This document shows, in pieces, positions 8,157 to 16,155 of a DNA stretch of 64,000 bases. Each line of letters opens with the position of its first letter. Position 1 is the stretch's first letter. Below the pieces are notes generated by a model. The model was not told where the DNA came from. It was given only the letters and a program-made list of their open reading frames with translations, and ran no database searches. Both the position numbers and the translations under genes were made by a program. Origin of the DNA: Syngnathus acus (taxonomy: Eukaryota > Chordata > Actinopteri > Syngnathiformes > Syngnathidae); NCBI RefSeq assembly GCF_901709675.1, contig NW_023590224.1, positions 124,001-188,000 of the forward strand. Reading direction: 5' to 3'.

Positions 8157-9572
8157 ATGGCTCAAAAAAGATCCGCCAGAAGACTTTTACCCGGATTTCC
8201 ATCTATGATGAACGGACCAGGAGGGAAAATCTCAAGGGGGGTGCAGACGACGCCAAATGAGACGATAACACTCTGGTCAAGTCCCGAGAAATCTGCCGAT
8301 GAGACAAACAAGGTAGACACGGCTTTCATCACATCTCCACAAGCAGACATGGCGGCTGAGAGAGCTGTGCAAACGCCATCAAAGATCTTTGAGTTCCTCA
8401 GACCGTATGGAACCGTATCACCGCCAGCGGACGAGATGTGGTCCTCCCTCGACAATTCTGCCGCAGAGACAAATCAGGCCGACATGGCGTTCATCACATC
8501 TCCACAACCAGCGGCCGTGTGGTCCTCCCCCGACAATTCTGCCGCAGAGACAAATCAGGCCGACATGGCGTTCATCACATCTCCACAACCGTCACACAGC
8601 TCCAGACAGAGTTTCGGGAGCATCTGCGGACCCCCATCTACCATAGAGCTAACGACACCTGCTGGTTCAGAGGGGGACGAGACCCCCCTAGCAAACGGGG
8701 TGGAGCAACATGGCCAATGGTCTTCGTATCCAGCTAGACACCTGTTCGACGACACGTGCGTGAGCTATCCTGAAAGAGGTTTCGACTTGCCATGCCTGAC
8801 CTATGCTGAAGCCCTCCACATCATCGATCCTGAGGCATTAGCTAGAGAGGTTGATGGTTCGGAGACCTACATCGATCTTCCGACGCTGATGGATGATACA
8901 GATGCGGACTTACCATGCTTATCCTACGATGATGTCGCTCCCGAGGCATCAGCCATAGTGGTTGATGATACGGAGCCCTACATCGATCTCACGACGCTGA
9001 TGGACGACACAGATGCGGGGGACGACCCTCGCCTCCCCTCTGGTGATAACATGCCGATGCAAACGATGACATCATCACCTGTGAAAATCGACATTCCCAA
9101 GGATTTATACATGATGAATGTAGAACCACTTTCCTGGTTGATAGTGGAAGATTACACACGCGTCAAACTAATGGTGGCCTACCTTTTGTACGATGCCTTA
9201 ATAGAACATGCCAAAGCAATGTGTGACGGGTGTTTTCTCGATGATCTCAGTCAGCTACATCACACATGCCTGTTCATAGAGGATCGCTGCTTTTATTTTT
9301 ATGCAAATTATGAAACAGTGACGGCTGAGCTATGCAATGCTAACTTTCTGCACACATTATCGACCATGCTCTTTTATTTCAGGACCGCTGCTCCTTTAAA
9401 AACCATACGCAACACAGCTGCGTCCATTCTACACGATCTCGCCCATGAACGCAAGATCTTTGCCCAGCTCCGCTGTATAAAACAAGAATTTAGTGACATT
9501 CTGGTGCTGAGTAAGAGTGAAGTGGAGTTATTATTTAGAACCTTTGGGAAAACACAATGGGAAATGTTGTGA
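8157..9572 (+). CDS. Accessory acidic repeat protein (471 aa), unknown role
   Basis: Starts at ATG 8157 in context AACATGG. The N-terminal half is low-complexity and Ser/Thr/Asp-rich. A WSSPDNSAAETNQADM-type module occurs about three times between residues 40 and 145; two of the copies are an 81-bp DNA tandem (period from 8437 to 8518). Around 215-290 there are two longer repeats built on LPCLxY and YIDLxTLMDDTDA, patterns of hydrophobic residues in acidic sequence like those of activation domains. The C-terminal region (about 300-471) looks globular, with a zinc-knuckle-like C-x2-C-x8-H-x2-C pattern (CDGC...HHTC, about 359-374). A transcriptional or host-factor-binding role is inference. No frame breaks. 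Confidence 0.8.
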   Translation: MAQKRSARRLLPGFPSMMNGPGGKISRGVQTTPNETITLWSSPEKSADETNKVDTAFITSPQADMAAERAVQTPSKIFEFLRPYGTVSPPADEMWSSLDNSAAETNQADMAFITSPQPAAVWSSPDNSAAETNQADMAFITSPQPSHSSRQSFGSICGPPSTIELTTPAGSEGDETPLANGVEQHGQWSSYPARHLFDDTCVSYPERGFDLPCLTYAEALHIIDPEALAREVDGSETYIDLPTLMDDTDADLPCLSYDDVAPEASAIVVDDTEPYIDLTTLMDDTDAGDDPRLPSGDNMPMQTMTSSPVKIDIPKDLYMMNVEPLSWLIVEDYTRVKLMVAYLLYDALIEHAKAMCDGCFLDDLSQLHHTCLFIEDRCFYFYANYETVTAELCNANFLHTLSTMLFYFRTAAPLKTIRNTAASILHDLAHERKIFAQLRCIKQEFSDILVLSKSEVELLFRTFGKTQWEML

Positions 9573-9739
9573 GGAAAACATGGGTCCAACTGGCTGCTGA
9601 TCTAGCATTGTTTTTAGACTATATTAAATACTATTTGCTAGATGATATAACTACATGGTTAAGGAGACTTGAAACCCTAATTGAAGCCAAAATACTACCG
9701 TCTATGTTATTTTCATACATGCGTTATACTGAACCTTAG
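9557..9739 (+). CDS. Small overlapping ORF (60 aa), possible myristoylated protein
   Basis: Begins at an ATG 16 bp before the end of the 471-aa gene, in another frame, and ends shortly before a poly(A) signal at 9784. It starts MGNVVR, which fits an N-myristoylation signal, and continues as a mostly helical peptide with Leu/Ile-rich faces. No family recognised. Short length and overlap make it uncertain; it could be translated by termination-reinitiation after the upstream gene. Confidence 0.4.
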   Translation: MGNVVRKTWVQLAADLALFLDYIKYYLLDDITTWLRRLETLIEAKILPSMLFSYMRYTEP

Positions 9740-9783
9740 AAACTGTTTTTATTTTTTATTGCTGTGTGCTTCCTACTTTTTGT

Positions 9784-9789
9784 AATAAA
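9784..9789 (+). terminator. Poly(A) signal after the accessory genes
   Basis: AATAAA 45 bp after the stop of the 60-aa ORF, just before the 70-bp tandem repeats. It would separate the accessory transcripts from the integrase-to-protease set. Confidence 0.55.
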
Positions 9790-9794
9790 CTAAT

Positions 9795-10004
9795 GTGACC
9801 AGCAAAGTGATTGTTTTCTGTGTTTATTCTATTTAAAAAAGCTCATACCTGTATGCTTTTATTAGCTGTGACCAGCAAAGTGATTTTCTGTGTTTATTCT
9901 ATTTAAAAAATCTCATACCTGTATGCTTTTATTAGCTGTGACCAGCAAAGTGATTTTCTGTGTTTACTCTATTAAAAAATCACATACTTGTATGCTTTAT
10001 TAGC
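9795..10004. repeat. Three ~70-bp tandem repeats upstream of integrase
   Basis: Units begin GTGACCAGCAAAGTGATT at 9795, 9868 and 9938 and contain TCTGTGTTTATTCTATTTAA and CATACCTGTATGCTTTTATT. Lengths are 73, 70 and 67 bp, shrinking in A and T runs. CATACCTGTATG is an interrupted palindrome. They occupy the expected control region of the integrase; no TATA box is clear. Confidence 0.85.
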
Positions 10005-10042
10005 GGTGACACATTTTGCTACGCGTCAATCTGCATCTAACA

Positions 10043-11053
10043 ATGGGGGGTGACAGATGTCTTCAAAAACTCTATTATAAAGCTAATAACCCAGCTAGTT
10101 ACGGAGGGGAGGCACGTTTACACAAAGGAGCGATTGTTAACTGTAAAAACACTAATATTAAAAAAGTGAAAGCGTTTCTAGCAGACCAAGATACTTATAC
10201 TTTACACAAACCAGCCAGAATAACCTTTCCTAGAAATAAAGTTTTTGTTCGAGGTCCTATGAGACAATTTCAAGCAGATTTATGTGATATGCAATCACTA
10301 GCACACTACAATGACGGATATAAATATTTACTGACCACAATTGATGTGTTTTCGAAACGCGCTTTTGTACGAGTTCTGAAGACCAAATCAGCTCAGCATG
10401 TGACCAAGGCCTTTGAAGATGTCTTAGCAGTTAGCGGGGTACCCTTACGACTCCAGACAGATAAAGGGAAAGAATTTTTTAACAAACATTTCCAGAAATT
10501 AATGAGACAGCATAATATTATACATTTTGCAACGTCTTCTGACACAAAGGCGCAAACGGTTGAACGCTTTCACAGAACGTTGAAATCACGAATGTGGAGA
10601 TATTTTACTGCCAAAAACACACAACGATATGTCGATGTAATTCAGGATTTTATTATCAGCTATAATGACAGTTTCCATACTAGTATAAAAATGACACCTA
10701 ATGCTGTAAACATGGATAATAAAGACATTGCTTTTACTAACCTCTACGCAAATAACCCCTTCCGACAAGGAATCAAGTTCCGCTTCGCTCCAGGCGATGC
10801 AGTGCGTCTATCTAAATTGAGAGGTATCTTTGAGAAGGGTTATTTACAAAGCTTCACGGACGAAATATTCAGAATTACACAACGTCTTCATCGCGTCCCG
10901 CCTGTATACAAAATATCGGATTTAGACGGTGTTTCTATAGAAGGGAGCTTCTACGAAGCGGAATTACAAAAAGTAAAAATAAAAAAAACAAGATTTTTCG
11001 TATACAGAAAATCCTTAAATCACGCATCGTGTCAGGCAAACGGGAGTTACTAG
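10043..11053 (+). CDS. INT: Polinton integrase (catalytic part; tail out of frame)
   Basis: Retroviral-type integrase that inserts the linear element and makes 6-bp duplications. First ATG is at 10043 (an open TTG lies at 10016). The rve core is clear: Asp79 in QADLCDM, Asp140 in LQTDKGKEFF and Glu174 in AQTVERFHRTL, with 33 residues between the last two. FHRTLKSRMWRYF after the Glu is typical of Polinton integrases. This frame then runs through an unrelated 26-residue tail to TAG at 11053. The expected C-terminal chromodomain is encoded in the -1 frame from about 10987. Thus the gene either lost a base in the A8 run at 10981-10988 or uses -1 frameshifting there. Confidence 0.92.
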   Translation: MGGDRCLQKLYYKANNPASYGGEARLHKGAIVNCKNTNIKKVKAFLADQDTYTLHKPARITFPRNKVFVRGPMRQFQADLCDMQSLAHYNDGYKYLLTTIDVFSKRAFVRVLKTKSAQHVTKAFEDVLAVSGVPLRLQTDKGKEFFNKHFQKLMRQHNIIHFATSSDTKAQTVERFHRTLKSRMWRYFTAKNTQRYVDVIQDFIISYNDSFHTSIKMTPNAVNMDNKDIAFTNLYANNPFRQGIKFRFAPGDAVRLSKLRGIFEKGYLQSFTDEIFRITQRLHRVPPVYKISDLDGVSIEGSFYEAELQKVKIKKTRFFVYRKSLNHASCQANGSY

Positions 11054-11121
11054 TTCACTGGGTTGGCTGGCCAGCCAAATTTGACAGCTGGGTCCCCGCA
11101 TATAGCGTAAAAGACATTTAA
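10987..11121 (+). pseudogene. Integrase chromodomain in the -1 frame
   Basis: From AAC at 10987 a frame shifted by -1 relative to the integrase stays open for 44 codons to TAA at 11119-11121. It contains RELLVHWVGWP and FDSWVPA, the aromatic-cage pattern of a chromodomain as found at the C-terminus of Polinton and chromovirus integrases. It cannot start on its own (no suitable ATG), so it is the separated tail of the upstream gene. It ends 34 bp before the minor capsid gene. Confidence 0.85.
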
Positions 11122-11155
11122 AACTCGACAAGCTGTCACTCTGTGAAATTTCAAC

Positions 11156-12022
11156 ATGGGTGATGTCCACAGAGAATTCTACGTAACACTAGCCTCAAAT
11201 GCTAGCATGCACATCTTCCCTGAGAACACGCTTTCAGAATTTAAAGTGGAATTAGCGCAACATATCGATTTAAAAGGCTCATGGGAGGTCGGCTTATGTG
11301 AAATTTCATACATCAACTCAATTTCTGACGTTCCTGAGAAAAAACGGGACTTCTACTTCAAACATCTGAAACCACAAAACTCCCTCGATGGTTTTTTAGA
11401 AGATGATTCGGAAATTAAGCATATGCAGAAAAATCGAGAGGGTGTTCGGAATTTTTACCTCAAACATACGTCTCGAGAGGTTGATCCTGAGGTTCGGCAT
11501 ACGCTGAAAATTCGAGGAGGCGTTTACAACGATCATGAGTCGTTAGCTTCTGAAATCCGAACTCTATTAACTAAAACCAGTACGAGAAAGATTGACATTC
11601 AATTTGACCAACATATGCGCAGATATCTGTTTACAGGCGAAGAAAGTTTGAGAATTATGTTCAAGAGCCCTCTAGCGTATATTGTTGGAATGAACCCGGA
11701 ACATTGGCTCCAGCTCCGACCGGAAGGCGTCTATGGACAACATCCGGCTGATAAAAGAGCCGGTTTATATTTTGTATTCGTTTATACAGATATTGTTCAA
11801 CATCAAACTATAGGTGACGCTTACGCACCGATGCTTCGCACTCTCCCCGTTATGGGAAAATACGGAGATGTTATAAATAAGACTTTTAATCCTGTGTACT
11901 ATTTAAACGTGTGCAGAAGTCATATCGAGACCATTACAGTTTGTCTCCGAACAGACCAGAACACCCCTGTGGAATTTGAATACGGGAAAGTTATCCTCAT
12001 TTTGCATTTTAGATCGAGATAA
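11156..12022 (+). CDS. mCP: Minor capsid protein (penton-like), 288 aa
   Basis: ATG at 11156. The opening REFYVTLASNASMHIFPENT...WEVGLCEISY is characteristic of the widespread Polinton protein predicted to adopt a single jelly-roll fold and to form pentons at capsid vertices. Length and position just upstream of the major capsid gene fit. The middle (about 75-135) has a degenerate internal repeat (KHMQKNREGVRNFYLKH). No frame breaks. Role is from family knowledge; the fold cannot be shown from sequence alone. Confidence 0.88.
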   Translation: MGDVHREFYVTLASNASMHIFPENTLSEFKVELAQHIDLKGSWEVGLCEISYINSISDVPEKKRDFYFKHLKPQNSLDGFLEDDSEIKHMQKNREGVRNFYLKHTSREVDPEVRHTLKIRGGVYNDHESLASEIRTLLTKTSTRKIDIQFDQHMRRYLFTGEESLRIMFKSPLAYIVGMNPEHWLQLRPEGVYGQHPADKRAGLYFVFVYTDIVQHQTIGDAYAPMLRTLPVMGKYGDVINKTFNPVYYLNVCRSHIETITVCLRTDQNTPVEFEYGKVILILHFRSR

Positions 12023-12030
12023 TAAAAACA

Positions 12031-12453
12031 ATGATGACATCATCCACACATCCCGATATGTATAGATTTGTGGATTATTACGAAACGCAAGTGGGAGGAG
12101 CGTTTCAAGGGTTTCAGGGGAGTCCCGTTCAATATGGGCGTGGCCTAGGGTCTATTTTTGCAAAACTCTTCCGTTTCGTGATGCCTATGTTCAAAAGCGG
12201 CTTTAACCTGGCGAAGCCACACCTTCAATCCGCTGCTAAAAACATAGCAACGGATGTAGCCGGGCGTGTCATAGAAAGAATTCAACGCAAAACAACTACA
12301 GCTCAAGAAGGTTCCGGCCTTGCAGTTTTATCACGCAGGGGTTTGCATCCTGGGGGGCGTAGGAAAAAGACAGTTAAAAGAAGAAAACGCTCTGCTGATC
12401 TCAGATCAGTTAAGAAAAGACGAAGGAGGCGGAAGGCAGATATTTTCTCTTAA
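12031..12453 (+). CDS. Small basic virion-type protein (140 aa)
   Basis: Starts ATGATG 8 bp after the penton gene and ends one base before the major capsid ATG, a tight virion-gene cluster. The N-terminus is Gly/Gln-rich (GGAFQGFQGS, GRGLGSIF). A predicted amphipathic or helical segment follows at 45-85 (FAKLFRFVMPMFKSGFNLA). The C-terminus is strongly basic, with GRRKKTVKRRKR and KKRRRRRK (about 108-135). Similar short proteins recur next to the capsid genes in Polintons and recall adenovirus core proteins; DNA condensation or nuclear targeting is inferred. Confidence 0.8.
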   Translation: MMTSSTHPDMYRFVDYYETQVGGAFQGFQGSPVQYGRGLGSIFAKLFRFVMPMFKSGFNLAKPHLQSAAKNIATDVAGRVIERIQRKTTTAQEGSGLAVLSRRGLHPGGRRKKTVKRRKRSADLRSVKKRRRRRKADIFS

Positions 12454-12454
12454 A

Positions 12455-13765
12455 ATGGCCCTTCTACATTTTAAATCGCAAGAGTGTGTATTATCAAGCC
12501 TCGATTTGTTTTCTTGTCCGTTAACACAACTATCTATCGAAGATAGTTCTTATGTCGAATTCCTACCGTTGTCGGCCATTGTGGACCAGGGGCCAATTGA
12601 ATTCTTTATACCCGGGGATGGTTCAAAATATTTAGATTTATCTGACACTCTATTACACCTGCGTTTAAAAATAACACGTCGAGATGGGTCTAATTTGCCG
12701 CCGCAAGAACAAGTCGGGATTGTGAATTTCCCGATAAACACAATTTTTAGTCAATTAGATATCTCAATGGGGGGAAGATTAATATCACAGTCTAGTGCAA
12801 CGCATGCATATAGATCCATCATTGAGCTACTGTTAAACTTTTCACACGATTCATTGGAATCCCAGTTCACAGCAGGAATGTTTGCCAAAGACACTAGGGG
12901 GCGCATGGACTCTGTTGTTTTTGACGGTCCTAATGTCAACGAAGGCCTGGCCCGCCGTGCACAGCTGATGGGAGGATCACGTGAGTTCCACGTCACAGGA
13001 CCGCTACACGGAGATATTTTCTTTTCCGAACGCCATCTATTGAATAATGTGGATCTACGGCTAAAGTTAACTAGAGCTCCGGATGATTTTTGCCTCATGA
13101 GCGCTCCAGACAGCGACTCGTGTCTCAAGATATTAGGAGCTTCACTTTACGTGAAAAAAGTTTCAGTCTCCCCGGCTGTCTCTATTGGTCATGAAGCCGC
13201 TTTACATAAAGGTAACGCTTTGTACCCACTAAGTAGAGTCAATATAAAGACTTTTTCTATCCCTCAAAACTCACGGATTTGTCACCAAGATAACCTCTTC
13301 CTCGGACATATTCCTAAACAAATTGTACTAGCTATGGTGAATCATAACAGTTTTATGGGACGACGAGATTTAAACCCCTTTAACTTTTTACATCATAACA
13401 TTGAGTATTTGGCGCTTAGCCACGAAGGTCGCCAGATACCAGCTAAAGCTTTTCAACCCAATTTCGAAGCTGGATTATATACACGTGAATTTCATAATCT
13501 GTACACAGCTACGGGTCGCTTTTTAAAAGATTTACCGCTCTGTATCGATCAACAAGATTTTAGTCAAGGTTATTCACTTTTTGTCTTCAATTTAAGTCAA
13601 GCAGATGATTCCGGTGCTTTGTCCCCCGTGAATAATGGTGTTTTAAGATTAGATTTGCGATTCCGTACGCCCCTCCCACATACAGCCACGCTTATCGTTT
13701 ACGCTGTCTATGATTCTCTTATTGAGATTAATGCCAAGAGGGAAGTATTGATGGACTATTATTGA
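12455..13765 (+). CDS. MCP: Major capsid protein, double jelly-roll (436 aa)
   Basis: First ATG is at 12455 (MALLHFKSQE), immediately after the upstream stop; the open frame begins earlier, but only from a TTG inside the preceding gene. Family signatures include NFPINTIFSQLDISMGGRLI and AYRSIIELLLNFS (about 85-125) and a C-terminal LRFRTPLPHTATLIVYAVYD. These match the Polinton protein predicted to form hexameric capsomers like those of adenovirus and other PRD1-adenovirus lineage viruses. Length is close to, or slightly below, that of other Polinton MCPs. Uninterrupted, and followed 4 bp later by the protease. Confidence 0.9.
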   Translation: MALLHFKSQECVLSSLDLFSCPLTQLSIEDSSYVEFLPLSAIVDQGPIEFFIPGDGSKYLDLSDTLLHLRLKITRRDGSNLPPQEQVGIVNFPINTIFSQLDISMGGRLISQSSATHAYRSIIELLLNFSHDSLESQFTAGMFAKDTRGRMDSVVFDGPNVNEGLARRAQLMGGSREFHVTGPLHGDIFFSERHLLNNVDLRLKLTRAPDDFCLMSAPDSDSCLKILGASLYVKKVSVSPAVSIGHEAALHKGNALYPLSRVNIKTFSIPQNSRICHQDNLFLGHIPKQIVLAMVNHNSFMGRRDLNPFNFLHHNIEYLALSHEGRQIPAKAFQPNFEAGLYTREFHNLYTATGRFLKDLPLCIDQQDFSQGYSLFVFNLSQADDSGALSPVNNGVLRLDLRFRTPLPHTATLIVYAVYDSLIEINAKREVLMDYY

Positions 13766-13769
13766 CACT

Positions 13770-14303
13770 ATGAACGGCCGTGAATTGGATTTGATTATGA
13801 CTCGGACGCAAAGGGCGCTGTTTGGAGGTGTTTTAGCGTCAGACGAGTTAGCTGACGTCAAAGACACGCCCCCCAGACATTATATTGTCAATACACATCC
13901 TCGACATCTCCCCGGGGAGCATTGGCTCGCTTTGACTTTAGAATCTGATGGTTTGGCCACATTCTTTGATCCTTTTGGTCTGCCGCCGGACAGTCCTTAT
14001 TACCCGTCAAGTATATACAGATTTCTGAAGAAGCATTCTAAGCGTATCGAATATCATAATGGGCAACTGCAACACGAATTGAATGACACCTGTGGTCAAC
14101 ATTGCGTCTACTACCTGTCACAACGAGGGTGGGGGTTGAGCTACAGTGAGGTAATAACGCATTATAGTACCGATCCTCTGCATAACGACGTCATGGTTAC
14201 CGATTTTGTCAAGAATTGTCGGAGACCTGATAGGATGCGCGGCGGTCAAATATCTTGTTCATTACATAAATTTAAAGAATGTCATTGTCTGAAACCGTGT
14301 TAA
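13770..14303 (+). CDS. PRO: Adenain-like cysteine protease (177 aa)
   Basis: ATG at 13770. Ulp1/adenain clan protease expected to process capsid proteins during maturation. The catalytic set is visible: His51 in GEHWLAL, Asp67 in FFDPFGLPP and Cys112 in DTCGQHCVYYL. The position that normally holds the oxyanion Gln, seven residues before the Cys in adenain, is Asn105 here; a neighbouring Gln99 or Gln101 may serve instead. Length matches Polinton PRO. Twenty-nine bases of this gene (14010-14038) also occur in the non-coding left arm. It ends the rightward gene set, with a poly(A) signal 25 bp after the stop. Confidence 0.92.
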   Translation: MNGRELDLIMTRTQRALFGGVLASDELADVKDTPPRHYIVNTHPRHLPGEHWLALTLESDGLATFFDPFGLPPDSPYYPSSIYRFLKKHSKRIEYHNGQLQHELNDTCGQHCVYYLSQRGWGLSYSEVITHYSTDPLHNDVMVTDFVKNCRRPDRMRGGQISCSLHKFKECHCLKPC

Positions 14304-14320
14304 TGTTTTGTAAAATCTCT

Positions 14321-14333
14321 TTTATTCAATAAA
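14321..14333. terminator. Overlapping convergent poly(A) signals
   Basis: Plus-strand AATAAA at 14328-14333 serves the rightward genes. TTTATT at 14321-14326 is AATAAA on the minus strand for the leftward genes. The two converging transcription units are separated by only 96 bp. Confidence 0.75.
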
Positions 14334-14399
14334 CATTGTTAAAGAGAGTTACAGAGTCATTAGTTTTTTCAGTAACAACATTAACGTATCTAACATTTT

Positions 14400-15107
14400 T
14401 TAATAACTAACCCATTTTACTACCGGCGATCTGTTTTTCCTTTTTTTTACGCTTACATATTTTGCATGAGAAACATCATCATCATCATCATCTTCATCCC
14501 TAGCGTATTTCAAACGTTTGAAATCAGCACGAGCAGAGGGGTTGGAAATGGTTGATTCAGGTAGATTTAGCTGTGCTAATGTACGCAGAAATTCTGTCCA
14601 GCCAGCCGGTTGAGCTGCTAGTTTCTTACCGGTCACAATTAAATGTTTTATCAAATCGCTCATGTGCGAGCCCCTGACAGTTTTCCCTCTAAAAATAAAT
14701 TCGCTTCGTGGCGTCCACCTTACATCTTCCGCCGATAATTTTTTCAGCACATAGGAGGCGTTGCGGCGATAACGTGGACCTATCGTATCCAAAATATCAA
14801 CCCAATCTTCATCCGGCACTTTTTGAGCCGTTTTCCTTTCCTCTTCAACGCCCGTCTCTTCATTACGAATCGTAATAGGAATCTGCTCAGAATCTTTTTG
14901 TTTGATCAACCCCAGATAACGCTGCAGCAGGGTTTGATGAATTTTGATCTTTTCATATTGATTTAAATTTTTATTATCCAAAACCTGTTTCATCTCCTCA
15001 TCCAAAGAATACTCAGCTCTGTCACGAATGGTGGGGGCTGGCTTATGGAGCCTCTCGAGCTGGTAAGGGGAGATCAGGAACATTTTCTGCGCCGTTTTCA
15101 AACTCAT
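14400..15107 (-). CDS. Conserved Polinton protein of unknown function (235 aa)
   Basis: ATG at 15107, last gene of the leftward set. It opens with MSLKTAQKMFLISPYQLERL, continues with a helical region (residues 30-75), and has a second conserved part around 125-170 (TPRSEFIFRGKTVRGSHMSDLIKHL type) with a GWTEFL motif. The C-terminus has an acidic DEDDDDDD run followed by a basic KKRKNR stretch. I recognise the pattern as a protein common in animal Polintons next to ATPase and small hydrophobic genes, without known function. It starts 4 bp after the stop of the preceding gene, suggesting a shared transcript. Confidence 0.8.
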   Translation of the reverse strand: MSLKTAQKMFLISPYQLERLHKPAPTIRDRAEYSLDEEMKQVLDNKNLNQYEKIKIHQTLLQRYLGLIKQKDSEQIPITIRNEETGVEEERKTAQKVPDEDWVDILDTIGPRYRRNASYVLKKLSAEDVRWTPRSEFIFRGKTVRGSHMSDLIKHLIVTGKKLAAQPAGWTEFLRTLAQLNLPESTISNPSARADFKRLKYARDEDDDDDDVSHAKYVSVKKRKNRSPVVKWVSY

Positions 15108-15111
15108 TTTA

Positions 15112-15450
15112 TTATTTGTTCATAAAACCACTAATAACACTCCCCAGAACAGGTGCGAATGCCGCTAATAAAGGCAATATGAAACCACCTTTCTGAACTA
15201 ACACAGCTCTTTTCTTCTTCAGAGTATTTTTCTTATTAGCCAGAAAGCGGATATTTTTCTTCTGCTTTTTTAGTTTTTTATAGAGTTTTGATTTTAAGGG
15301 TAGATGTCCTTTTAAAAGATTCAGAGCAATCTCACACAATGCTCTCACTAAACTATTCGGACCTCTGCGAAGTAAATGCTTACGTTTGGCCGGTTTGGAT
15401 GTAAACAAAGACTTGAGTAACGACGCATTTCTTTTTAAAAGCTTTGTCAT
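15112..15450 (-). CDS. Small basic protein with hydrophobic C-terminus (112 aa)
   Basis: ATG at 15450, 4 bp after the ATPase stop; an upstream in-frame GTG is less likely. The protein is very Lys/Arg-rich to about residue 85 (KPAKRKHLLRR, KKLKKQKKNIR). It then changes to GGFILPLLAAFAPVLGSVISGF at the end, a hydrophobic glycine-containing helix. This arrangement recurs in Polintons and resembles adenoviral core or membrane-active capsid proteins. A role in DNA packaging or membrane passage is inference. Confidence 0.75.
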   Translation of the reverse strand: MTKLLKRNASLLKSLFTSKPAKRKHLLRRGPNSLVRALCEIALNLLKGHLPLKSKLYKKLKKQKKNIRFLANKKNTLKKKRAVLVQKGGFILPLLAAFAPVLGSVISGFMNK

Positions 15451-15454
15451 CGTT

Positions 15455-16123
15455 TTATTGTTTGGGTATAGAAACCACAGGCCACTGACTATGTAGTACA
15501 CCTGTACGTAGTCTATATTGTTCTGGGCATGACGGCGTCAGATCTATCAGTAAATACCCGTGCGGCTCTTTCGTTGCATCTTCGAAAGATTCCAAAAAAA
15601 ACTTCCGGTTGCTGGGGCAGATCTGATTCGCTAAAACATTCACTTGCAATTTATCACGGGGGTTTTTGAACAGAATCAAATAATTACTGTTTAAACTAAT
15701 AGTACGGCTGAATTTCCCTTGATGGAATACATTCAGTGTTAGCATTATAACGCTTAAATTTTTATGATGTCTATATTGTGTGAATATGCGGACCACTTCC
15801 GGATTATCCGAAGCTTGGAAGATGATGTCGTCCAGAATCAGTAGGTGGTGCTGCTGCGGAGGGAACAGCTTCTCGTCATCAAAAGATTCAGGCAGCCCCT
15901 TGATGAAAACGATGTCTTTATTCATGTTTTTGAGCTCATCGTACATTGGTTGGTAGGCAGTATAAACCCAGACAATATTATCAGGTTTTTTTCTCATAAC
16001 ATGTTCAGGATTTTCTAAAACGGTTCTGACAAAGAATGTTTTACCACAACCTGACGGCCCTGCTATTATAGAGGAAAAAGGAAGTTCTAATCTAGGGTCA
16101 AATTCAATCTGGTTAAAAGCCAT
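15455..16123 (-). CDS. ATP: A32/FtsK-type genome-packaging ATPase (222 aa)
   Basis: ATG at 16123 (MAFNQIEF); a TTG-initiated extension is not needed. Walker A is GPSGCGKT at residues 22-29 and Walker B LLILDD at 94-99, with a downstream QYRHHKNLSVIMLTL segment typical of A32-like packaging ATPases. It is expected to pump the element's DNA into preformed capsids. It starts 32 bp after the polymerase stop, in the same direction, and is followed within 4 bp by the small basic gene, so all are probably one operon-like unit. Confidence 0.93.
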   Translation of the reverse strand: MAFNQIEFDPRLELPFSSIIAGPSGCGKTFFVRTVLENPEHVMRKKPDNIVWVYTAYQPMYDELKNMNKDIVFIKGLPESFDDEKLFPPQQHHLLILDDIIFQASDNPEVVRIFTQYRHHKNLSVIMLTLNVFHQGKFSRTISLNSNYLILFKNPRDKLQVNVLANQICPSNRKFFLESFEDATKEPHGYLLIDLTPSCPEQYRLRTGVLHSQWPVVSIPKQ

Positions 16124-16155
16124 TTTCCACACACATCTGTATGTATGGAGGGAGA

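Noticed and set aside
8389-8737. ORFs in other frames over the 81-bp repeat of the 471-aa gene
   Set aside because: Open only because the repeat period is a multiple of three; the long gene's frame carries the coherent protein.
12320-12454. Longer N-terminus for the major capsid protein
   Set aside because: Starts only at TTG and overlaps the 140-aa gene in another frame; the ATG at 12455 fits the gene order and family start.
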